Assembly (NCBI GenBank): GCA_002221725.1
Contig: NJFT01000316.1
Coordinates: 1 to 36,359, forward strand
Length of the DNA: 36,359 nucleotides
From: Scedosporium boydii
Lineage: Eukaryota; Ascomycota; Sordariomycetes; Microascales; Microascaceae
Direction: 5' to 3'
Within the stretch, counting starts at the first letter, position 1, and every line of letters starts with the position of its first letter. This document shows, in pieces, positions 20,339 through 29,502 of this stretch. Made by a program: the position numbers and the translations under genes. A model generated the notes under the pieces. It made no database searches. It saw only the letters and a program-made list of their open reading frames with translations, and was not told the DNA's origin.

Positions 20339-21553
20339 CGTGTCAATAGGAGTTTTCAAGTATCAAGAAGTTAACTCGATAATGCGGGATAACATGACAG
20401 TTCGGGGGGACACGCAATGGTTATCGAAGCCTCCTGCGGAGCAGTGCCAACTTTATACTACAGGATGTCGAACGGAAAGAAGTATCTACTGCCCCCCTCT
20501 TCGCCCAAGGCCAACTAGATCTCCCATAGTACCAATCAGACGATTCGAGGCACCAGTTCGTGCCGGACGATATCGCCTAGTCGAAGCATTCATTAGGCCA
20601 ATGTGAGAGTGCGTTCCCGAAACTGACGCATGCTGTTTAATTGACCTCTCTCGGGAATGGGCGGATAAATACTTACGCGCGTATGTGGTATTTTGTAGGA
20701 CTCTCTGCAGTATTAGTTCGTAGGGTGTTTCGATTGACGAGGGCGGGAATCCATTGCTGTAGCTCAACAGACGTGAGAGAACGACGCAACTGAGAACTGC
20801 ATTCTCCTGCATGACAAATTGACCATCGACCTACAACTCCCACCCAGGCCAATTTGCCTTACTTAGCCTGTTGTTGGTGAGTTACCCTAGACCGAATACT
20901 CCTGAGGACGCAAGTAATACGGGCATGTCGCTACAAGCCGCACTTCATCAAAGGATCGCAGGCCGTCCCGACCTCAATCAGGTGAACACTCGTTGCAGTT
21001 ACACCCGAAGGTTTCCCCGCTCGGAGATCTGACGTGCATATATGAGATGACGATGTTAGATTATTTGATTATTCTATTTGTTTAACGAAGAAATTTTCGG
21101 CCGTAACTTACTAACGATGCGGACCACGCAATCGGACACTGCAGCTTGATGCCGGTGTTCCGGGATAGTTGAATGAAATGGGCGGCAACTCACTCCGGTT
21201 AGCACAGAGCCTGACTGGTACACTTTCGATGGCCCTGGTAGTTCTTAGATCGTTCAAGAAATGGGTGGTGGATCGACATAACGACGAAATGGAAAACGTT
21301 TGTGACTGAGAACTATTTATGACTTGTCTGCTCGTTGCTACGCTAAAGGACAATACAGTTCGGGAAACTACTCGACATGTTGAAACATCTCTCCAGCCGT
21401 TCTTAACTGCCGGGCTGATATCACTGCGCTCCATTGTGCTCATTCTGGGTTTGGGGGCGACGCGGCCTGGCGTTGAATGATATCACTAAACTAAGCAATG
21501 GCCTCCCCATGACGATCTTGGCTGTTTACTGTGACAGCAGCACACCTGCTAGG
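20339..21553. other. Intergenic, no supported gene
   Basis: It contains the presumed promoter of the small secreted protein (TATA-like tttatac on the plus strand at 20453-20459, read from the minus strand). Two minus frames start with real ATG codons (20812, which runs into a gtaagt donor-like site near 20677, and 21443), but neither has recognisable content. Confidence 0.35.
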
Positions 21554-22471
21554 TCAGTAAGTTATTTCCCTGGTCTGGTGCGGTAAGTGCTCTCTTGTTG
21601 AGCTCTCTAGGACCGCGTCGACCACTTGTTTCGCGAAGTCATTCACCCAGCCGAGGCCGGTATTCTCGAGGCCGGTATTCTTATTCATGGGATTGTAACC
21701 CATGCCCAAAACGCGGAGACTGGCGCTCTCTATAGGTTCTTCTTTACCTTCACCAACATCCTCATTCTTGGGCGGCGGCTCTGGGGATGGGAGCTCGGTC
21801 TCGATCGATGCACCGTGATGGGAAACCCAGCGTGCTTTCTGCCTGGCTAAGGTAACTTTCCGAGGCGTCATGTAGTTATCGAAACGCGCGGTATTTAAAA
21901 TCTCTTTACTCCTATCTACGGCCTCGCCTGATTCTCCGGATATGAAATGGAATGAAATACGACGATCTGCGGCCAGTTTCCGCAGTGTCCTGACCGATTC
22001 CAGATTGGCATCGCGGAGTGGGACGTAAGCATCTACCAAGAGGCCAACAGCGACGCGTATGGTGATGTCCATGGTGGATGAGAAAGCAAGATCAGATAGA
22101 CCAAGACATACGTGTCTCCAAAAGATTTCCCGAACGGAGCCTACTGTTACTGAGCCCCTCGTCGGCCATTTTGCTGTCTGCCTCTTCTCATCGTCGGTAA
22201 CAGGATTAATATTGCTGAAAATGTGGATCGCTTCCACCTCGTTAGAGGCGGCCAGGGAATCTACTAGTTTCCGTCCAAGAAAGCCCGTCGCTCCCGTGAG
22301 AAACACGTTGGCCGGAGCACGCACAGTATTTCTCGATGGCGCGGATGCAAGCAGATCGTCGGCGTGAGTTAGCAGAAGGTCTTCAAAGCCTTCTTTCTGC
22401 AAATGAGTCTTCCTTTCCCAATCAACCAGGTCGGAAGCTGCCACGGCAGAGGTCTCGATCTTGGCTGCCAT
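21554..22471 (-). pseudogene. Relic thioester reductase domain of the PKS-NRPS
   Basis: This 305-codon open frame starts FGSLTSMAAKIE and has the NAD(P) motif NVFLTGATGFLGRKL near residue 55. It lacks the full GxxxG-to-YxxxK layout: after SFHFISGE the sequence reads FDNYMTPRKVT, without a clear YxxxK, and the C-terminal part is shortened with a Pro/Glu-rich insert. The family (NAD_binding_4) releases products reductively or by Dieckmann cyclisation. The open frame might be mistaken for a gene. Confidence 0.7.
21652..21681. repeat. 15-bp perfect tandem duplication
   Basis: The unit cgaggccggtattct occurs twice in direct succession. It lies inside the relic reductase domain and duplicates five residues (ENTGL) in the frame. 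Confidence 0.9.
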
Positions 22472-22489
22472 AGAGGTTAGGGAACCAAA

Positions 22490-22665
22490 TAGGTCAATCA
22501 GGGGAACAATTCAGCCGAAATGAATGTTAATGAGCGTTTGAATTTTGACAGCTAGAAGGGAATTGCCACCCAGCTCGAAGAAGCAAGTGTCGCTTCCCCC
22601 TGGATGGCACTGGTCACATCGTTGAATTCAGTGCCAATAACCTCCTTCCAGACTTGCAACAATCG
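22490..22665 (-). pseudogene. Relic thiolation (PCP) domain of the PKS-NRPS
   Basis: FFELGGNSLLAVKIQTLI contains the LGGNSL phosphopantetheine site, with the Ser codon at 22561-22559. A TGA at 22513-22511 interrupts it in the same frame as the downstream reductase (CGA to TGA would be a single C-to-T change). VWKEVIGTEFNDV just upstream is in another frame, so a frameshift lies between. Confidence 0.75.
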
Positions 22666-22810
22666 ACCTTCATCGGTTTCACCGAGTACTTTTCAGCTCG
22701 ACCCACGTCACTAGTCACCTGGGATAGGGCGAAATTCGAGACGGCGTCTCAACCCCTCTTGCCGTGAGTGTTCGTCGGCATCTGCTGGAGAGGCACGAAG
22801 AGAGCCGGGA

Positions 22811-24260
22811 CTATGTAAAGAGGTAGGGTAAAATGAAATGCAGTTGCCGCAGGAATGCCTTCTGTGCGGCCTCATCAAGACAAAAGTCATTGCGAACGAC
22901 CTGGACGTGGGCAGCCATAAGATGGCCACCCCGGAGAGACACCACAACCTTATGAAGCGCGCCCCCCGCCGCTGCGATGATGGCATTCTCTATCTCCTGG
23001 AGATCAATCCACATACCACGTAACTTGATCATGTTGTCTCCGGCCACACGACCTATGAAAACGTGACTCCCGTCACCCTGTAACCGACCCACCTCATCTG
23101 TTCGGTAGACAACGCGACTGTGGTTTGCTCAGTTGGCAATCCTTGTATCTCTAGCGGCTGATAGAGGAGAGTCATATGCATTCCCTATGAAGTTTTCTTC
23201 GCTTGGCTTGTCGTCATTCAGGTACCCGGCATCAACTCTTAGGCCACCGATGGCTATTTCGCCCACTGCACCCTGAGGCCGGAGGTCAGGTTATGATCCA
23301 GAAACGGACTAGCCGGGCGAAGGAAAGCCTGCCGGTGTTGCTGTTGCCTCGCTACTGCAACTATCGTTACCGTTGTCGTTGTCCTCATTGGGATTCTCAT
23401 CGTCGCTCCCAGCAGAGTTGTTTCCCGCCTGTCGCACATCGGTTTCGGGATAGGTGATAGCCTCCGCCGGCCCGTACGAGCTGTATAGCTTAAGCTTCGG
23501 AAGCTCGAGTTCGCGGAGACTCTGCGCCAGAGACGGTGGTAGGACTTGACCCCCTGACCAAGCAAACCTCCAATTCAGGGGCCTCACCAGACTACCACTG
23601 CCGCGGGGTAGCCAGCTGGCATATTAGGAGGGCGTTGTACGCGTATATGTGATGCCCCCTGTGTCTATGATCCGTACGATGGTTGATGGATCGCTTGGGT
23701 TCTGTTTCGACATCACGTAAACGGTGCCAGCCTTGGAAAGTCATGGTGATTTGGTCCAGTGAGAAGTCGAAGGTGAAGGGGCGCTTTGCTGTAGGACTTT
23801 TCTAGACCCTACGTGGTATTGTTTGGATGAACCCTCGAAAGCACTTTTGAACGCCCGGTGCTGCATGATGGCCTTCGGTAGGCCTGCTGCCCCACTGGTG
23901 GAGAGACCGATGCCGCAGCAACGGTGCCCTTGAAGTTAGTAGTTGTCAAGTCTACCGTATTGTGACTTAAACCAGACACATTTATAACCTTGGCTGGCGA
24001 ATTTAAGTCGGGGGCCTTAGATTCGGTGGCATCGTGGCAAAGGATGACAGATGGCCGGGCAGCACTAGAAATCACCGCCAACTGGTGACACGGAAATCCA
24101 GGGGTATGTAAGTTGTCCCAACGTGCCAGATTGCTAGGAGAGAACAAATCCAGTCCGCCGTCGGTTCCTGGAAGACAGCGATCCGGGATCCTTCTCGTAC
24201 TCCAGTCTTGATCAAGGCATTACTGATGTGCTTCATGCGATGTTGCATCTTCTCATTGTT
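22811..24260 (-). pseudogene. Relic adenylation domain of the PKS-NRPS
   Basis: Fragments occur in different frames in the expected order: RIAVFQEPTADWICSLLAI (A2 region, about 24200), SVILCHDATESKAPDLNSPA, a degraded A3 loop reading STSGAAGLPKAIMQH (about 23870-23920), NWRFAWSGGQVLPP and LYSSYGPAEA (A4/A5), GEIAIGGLRVDAGYLND (A6, about 23240), VVYRTDEVGRL (A7) and the A8 motif. An insert rich in Asn/Asp/Glu (EDNDNGNDS) follows the A5 region. Frameshifts and stops separate the pieces. Confidence 0.75.
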
Positions 24261-24423
24261 AGCGGGCAGCCGCTATCGCCCTTGATGGCTTCGAGATTGG
24301 GGTTCGGAGAAGCGATTTTCGGTGATGCGATGAGATACAGTCTCCGGCCATTCTGAAACGCAGTTGGGTTCTAAAGATAAGCATGTAAAATCTTCCATGT
24401 CAGTCAAATTGATCAGTCTGGTC

Positions 24424-25272
24424 TTACAGCCTGGATATGGACTCACCGCGGCCCAACTTCTTTCCTCTCTCAATATCCTGTGAGTTCCACAATGGTACAG
24501 AGTCTACGGGTACATCGAACGTCGCAGCGAAAGCCCTTACAAGCCTCATGTAGCTCCCGAACAGCAATCGCGTTGACTCGGCTGAGTACAGGCACTTCTG
24601 AGTGCGAAATGAGAGCCCAGGCTCGGAGTCATCCAGTTTCGTAATACCAAGAGTCAGGTCATAGCCGTTTCGTCCCACCGTCTGGGTTCCGTTTACCTCG
24701 CTACCAAATAACGTGGGCTTGTTGCCTAGCTTGATTGGTCGGTAACCCATCTACACTTGGAAGAGCGGGCTGTGTGTAGCTGAACTAGGGACATCGAGAC
24801 GCTCGAGGAGCGCGTCAAAAGGAAGTGCTGAGTGTGTGAGTGACTCAGATACAGTATCGCGTGTTGTTTGAGCCACCTCCTTGAAACGCTGCTCTTCCTT
24901 GTCTCCTTTGCCGTACTTGAATCTTAGAGGCAAATGGTTCAGCATGAAGTTCACGGTCGAGTCAAGAGAAGGATCAAGGCTATTCGCATCTGCGATGCCG
25001 ATGACTAGGTCGTCGACGCCGGGGTGGCGCCAGAGAAAAGTGTGTCTAACGCCAAGGAAGAAGTGGAAGGGGGTGATCTTGTGTCGACGGCATTGGGCTT
25101 TGATTTGGCGGCCGGTTTGAGCGTCTAGGGCTAGACGCGACTCATTGGACTCGTACACGCCGAGGTCGAAACGGAGGTGGCCGGTAAACTTGACATGGCA
25201 CAGCAGGTTGAACGTAGTAGGACGCCGCAGGTACTGCATCAAGAACCAGAATCGAGATGTACTATACGACAT
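24424..25272 (-). pseudogene. Relic condensation domain of the PKS-NRPS
   Basis: The frame from 25272 runs to TAG at 24753-24751. The very next codon is ATG, and the same frame continues to 24424 with GNKPTLFGSEVNGTQTVG and NGYDLTLGITKLDD, so this is one domain cut by a single nonsense codon after SPLFQV. The sequence jumps from GHLRF to LGVYESNESRLALDA (near 25170), skipping the usual segment with the catalytic HHxxxDG motif, so the domain was already inactive through an internal deletion of roughly 150 residues. Confidence 0.8.
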
Positions 25273-25448
25273 GCTTGTCTTCTTGATAAATCTGGCTTCA
25301 CGTATCGATACTCCCCCGAAATTGTGAGAAAAGCGTAGCTGCCCCCGACTTGTTGGTTGGGTTGTGTCTGATCGCTGGTCGACGATCTCAATATTGTCGG
25401 CGATTGTCGACGGGTATTTGCTGCTCCGTGCTCCAGGCGAACCATCAT

Positions 25449-26644
25449 CAGAGTCTGTTAGAGACTTATCGCTGTGAAAATACGGGAGGTAATAGGTGAC
25501 ATGGCAGGAATCTCTTCCTGGATCTGTTCCCCTAGGTCGACATACGTCATTGATAGCTTCAGATTAACCAAGTTCCTCAGCCGACAACCCCGTTGACTCT
25601 TTGGCCTCTGAATCCTCCCGTGAGTTGAAAAGACCTCACGCTACCCGCGGCCGGGAACTCGGCCGTTCCCTCTACTACGACAGTTATATAATCGCGATAA
25701 AGCAGAATCTGAATTATCCCACCATTTCGGGCGTAGTCCAGTTGATTAGGTTGGTGAAAAGTGCATTTCTCGGCCAAGATTCGCAGTAACTGGACGAGGA
25801 CCTTTGAATCACACTTACGCCTCCAATTCTGGTAGTAAGCCATAATACCGTAGCTGTTGGCGGCAGATTAGGCAGCTCCCTTCGCATCAGATAGATCCTT
25901 GCAATCTTTCAGCTGTTCTGGAGTATGACTAACCCGGCCTAGGCAAGTCAACAATATTGAGTAACCCATCTCTGATGAGCGGTTGCAGATCCGTACCCAG
26001 CTTAGCATGGAGTCTAGAAATGCATACATAGTTGCCATGATCGCCTATTAATGGTCAATGCCTCAATGGTGGTGGGTCCGCAGATGCGCCAAAGAGGGCG
26101 GGGAAGGAAAAACCGAGGCCGTCGAAACTGTTCTGGATTATAGTTTGGTCCTGTGGCCTAGAGCTCGGTGATGTTAAAAGCAATTGCCGAATTCAGCTCG
26201 ATCCACCGCGAAGTGCTAATGTCCGACAATGCGGGGTGCAGAAGTCTGGGATGCGGGCAGGTGCGTCTGCCCTGACTGACTACACCAATTTGGGGAACCC
26301 CGGCCGATCCGACCGAGAGCCGAAGATGTCCATTCCAGATGTGTACGTTCCCGCGTTGAGGAGGTGACTTTTGGTAATTGCACTCTTGGGGACATTAAGG
26401 CCGGCCCCACTAAGGTTGATGTTTGGATAGGATGCTACGATGCAACAAAGGCGATGAGGAAGTGGTCCCCGAAGGCTTGGATATGGCAGTGAGGAGAATT
26501 AGGAGTTCTATAAAGCTAAAAGGGCTCAAGTTCGCTACGTCACGGAGATGCTGTAAACTTTGGACTCGTGTAAGCGAAAGAGCCCTCGTTCGCGTGGGCA
26601 TCATCAGTAGCTTTCAAGAAACCTTCAGTGTCGGCCGGGTTAAG
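25449..26644. other. Spacer between PKS-NRPS relic and GH3 gene
   Basis: I see no intact gene. The near end may be more of the degraded PKS-NRPS linker (DSEAKESTGLSAEELG can be read on the minus strand near 25615). The far end should be the GH3 promoter. The plus frame open from 26423 is upstream extension of the GH3 frame from a TTG and is not needed. Confidence 0.35.
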
Positions 26645-29170
26645 ATGATTGCCCTACAACGTGTAGGATGCGCCGGATTGGCGATTTGGCTACATATCAC
26701 GAGCACGATGGCAGCCGCCGTTAATCCCCGTGATGTGGCTCCATACTTGAATCCCTCCCTCCCTCCCCCGGAGCGTGCTGCCGATCTCTTGGATCGCATG
26801 ACCTGGGAAGAGAAGATTGGCCAGTTAGGTGGAGTGAGGAGAGCCTTCGGTACATCTATGGGGAAGCCAACGTTGAACAGGTCATCGTTTGAGACGGTAC
26901 GCGCTACCCAGAACGGTCAGGTTGGTGCGTCAGTATCTATTCCTCTCACTCAAATGAAACTGGGAAGGGACATGCCCTTCCGATGGCGTCTTTTAGCATT
27001 GTCATCGAAATGTGGCGAAAAGACAGCCAGCAATAGCTAACCAAAGAATTTTCCAGGCTACGGTCCCCAAGCGAATTGGGCGCACGATCTACTGCCAATG
27101 ATGAACAGCCTGCGGGCGGAGCAGCTTAATTCTTCGCGCCTCGGCATCCCGTATATCGTGATAGCTGATTCGGTGAATGGATTATGGTTTTCCGGTGGCA
27201 CACTTTTCCCCGGTACAGTATCCATGGCCTCGTCATGGAATCTCCCACTCTACGGCGATGTTGTCGCCGCCATTCGCGACGAAAATCTTGCCATGGGCGT
27301 GAATTGGGTTCTTTCCCCTGAAGTGGACATAACTAGGGACCCCCGGAATGGCCGCAATGGCGAGATGTATGGGGAGGATACCTATCTCGTCGGTGAGTTC
27401 GCAACGCGCTACGTCCAGACGATGCAGGAAAAGGACGATGGTGGCTGGGTCAAAATCGCCACCACCATCAAGCACTTTGTTTTCGGCACAGGTAGTGGCG
27501 GCGTCAACCGTGCTAGCATGGAAGGTGGTATCAACCACATCCTCAACGATCTCGCACCGCCTTATCGCAAGGCTATCCGGGAAGCTCAGCCCATGTCACT
27601 GATGGCATCTTACTCGACTGTTGACGGAGTGCCCATGTCTATCAACAAGCATCTCCTCCAGGATGTCCTTCGCCGTATCCTTGGTTTTCAAGGCCTTATC
27701 ATGTCAGATGCCAATGCCATCGAATATCTATTCACAGAGGCCAAGGTGGCGTCCTCACGAGAGGACGCTGCGTTGAAAGCGTTGGCCGCGGGACTAGAGC
27801 ACGAGCTGCACCCGGGCGGTCACGGCCTGTTCTCGGATTTGATAGACCCTGCGCACGGAGGCGACCCGTCCATTGCGTCTCTGGTAAACGAGTCGGTCCG
27901 AGCATTTCTCGAAATCAAATTTGCAACTGGCATGTTCGATCGGCCTTTGCCAACCGTCGAGAATATGAAAGCCACTCTCCGTAACAAGCGCCACTTGGGG
28001 CTCAATCGGAACATTACGCGCGAGTCGCTCGTCATGCTCAAGAACGACGGCTTCCTTCCGATCAGCTGGGACCAAATATCATCATCAACGGGCAAGGTTG
28101 CTGTCATCGGGCCCTATGCTGACATTATTAATGCCGGTAACTACGCCCCAGCTGACCCTCTTGACCGACGTTACGGCGATTCGATTCGCCGCAGCTTTGA
28201 AAGGGAGCTGGGGAGCGACAAGATTGTCTACGCCAAGGGGACTAGCACCATCCTTCCGAATTACGACCACGATGGATCCGCAGATGATGAGGCTATCGCC
28301 GAAGCCGTTGACGTAGCCAAGGCCGCTGATCTAGCCGTCGTCGTGCTCGGCTCGGGCTTCGGCAACTTCGATGCCAGCTTCGTCAATAACGACCGCACGG
28401 ACACCGAGGGCTTTGCACACGCGGATCTCGGATTCCCGGGGAAACAGCAGCACCTTCTAGACGCCGTCCTTGACACCGGTGTACCAACTGTCCTCATTAT
28501 GAATTCGGGCCAGACTTTCGTCATAAACGACTCTACCATGTCGCGTTGCCGCGCCATCTTCCACGCCTGGCTGGCGGGAGAGTTCACTGGAGACGCCGTT
28601 GTCGAGACGCTGCTGGGCCAAGTTAATCCCAGCGGTAAGCTCACCGTCACGATGCCTCAACACAACGGAGCTTTCCCGGCCGCATACGATTTTCTGCCCT
28701 CGGACGCAGTCGGCGGGTTCGGAGCGGCGACTCTTTATGACTGGCACTGGCCACAACTGACGCGCAAGGCGCCGCTCGCCTTCGGGTTCGGGTTGAGTTA
28801 TACGACGTTCAACTTCTCCAGGGCTTCGATCTCGACACAACAACAATGCAGAGGGAACGGTACCAGTGCCGTATCGGTTTCAGTAACCGTCACTAACTCG
28901 AGGGCCGTCGCTGGGAAGGAGGTCATTCAGCTGTATTACCGTCCTCAGCGCACCATCATCGAGTTCCCGGTGATGAAGCTAATTCGGTTTGCCAAAATCA
29001 CATTGGAGCCGGGCGAGTCGAAGGAGGTCGTCCTCGACACGGTTCCTATCAGAGAATTAGGTTATTTCGTGAACGGCGAGTGGAATGTAGACCGAGGCAA
29101 TTACTCTTTCTGGGTCGGCAGCAGCTCTAGAGAGGAAGATTTGACGCATCTCGACGTCTATTTATTCTAA
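26645..29170 (+). CDS. Secreted GH3 beta-glucosidase, BglX-like, 2 exons
   Basis: Exons 26645-26924 and 27057-29170, 797 aa. The intron (132 nt) has donor gtgcgt, branch-like gctaac and acceptor ttccag; this donor reads GQVGYGPQANW across the joint, close to the QVG segment of BglX. A donor at 26916 is the in-frame alternative. The ATG at 26645 starts a signal peptide (MIALQRVGCAGLAIWLHITS, cleavage near TMAAAV). GH3 features: MTWEEKIGQLGG, MYGEDTYLVGEF, TIKHF (Lys232-His233), and nucleophile Asp311 in GFQGLIMSDANAIEYL. The acid/base is probably Glu544 in TDTEGFAHADLGFPGKQ. A C-terminal Fn3-like domain follows (LPFGFGLSYTTF-type entry, GKEVIQLYYR, LEPGESKEVVL). It should hydrolyse beta-glucosides outside the cell. 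The regulator gene is tail to tail, 332 bp away. Confidence 0.92.
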
Positions 29171-29502
29171 ACCTAAGAAAGTTTGAGTCTGGGATGTGAG
29201 GCTCCGGCCTTTACGTGTCTCTCCGTGTCCAGCATATCCACCAGCGTCCGCCAGCAATAGCTCAACGTGGATGCAAGCGGGAAGAGAGCTCTCTCCTTCT
29301 ACAGTTGTCCTGCATGGAATATAGTTACAAAACAGGTATGGCGCTGTGTAGCAGAAGTTTTCATTTATTAATGGCGTATTTCGGCTGTGAGGGGAAGTGT
29401 ACACATCTGCCAGCAGTGCGAGAGGGATAGAACCAACTTAATGTTCTCAAAATTCCACCTAAATGTGACACAATCTTGTACAAAGGAGATCAACTCATGA
29501 CG
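29171..29502. other. Convergent 3' intergenic region, GH3 and regulator
   Basis: It lies between the stop codons of two convergent genes. I see no further gene; it should hold both transcript ends. Confidence 0.5.

Larger units (their letters stand above)
21554..25448 (-). pseudogene. Decayed 3' half of a fungal PKS-NRPS (C-A-T-R)
   Basis: Read on the minus strand, the order is linker (about 25448-25275), condensation (about 25272-24424), adenylation (about 24250-22810), thiolation (about 22660-22500) and reductase (22471-21554). Recognisable pieces are MSYSTSRFWFLMQYLRRPTT (C entry), AVFQEPTADWICSLLAIWHVG and YSSYGPAEAI (A), GDNMIKLRGMWIDLQEIE (A8), FFELGGNSLLAVK (T) and FLTGATGFLGRKL (R). 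They lie in several frames with intervening stops, so no intact product is possible. MSYxxSRFWFL is typical of the C domain after the ACP in fungal PKS-NRPS hybrids. I found no PKS part upstream: the locus ends before the GH3 gene at 26645. The product of the ancestral enzyme, probably an amino-acid-capped polyketide, cannot be named. Confidence 0.85.

Noticed and set aside
21554..22471. Open frame as a stand-alone NAD-dependent reductase gene
   Set aside because: It is in frame with a thiolation domain just upstream (past a TGA) and lacks a clear YxxxK catalytic motif, so it is a relic of the larger enzyme.
26423..26644. N-terminal extension of the GH3 protein
   Set aside because: It begins at TTG, and the ATG at 26645 immediately starts a good signal peptide, so the extension is upstream untranslated sequence.
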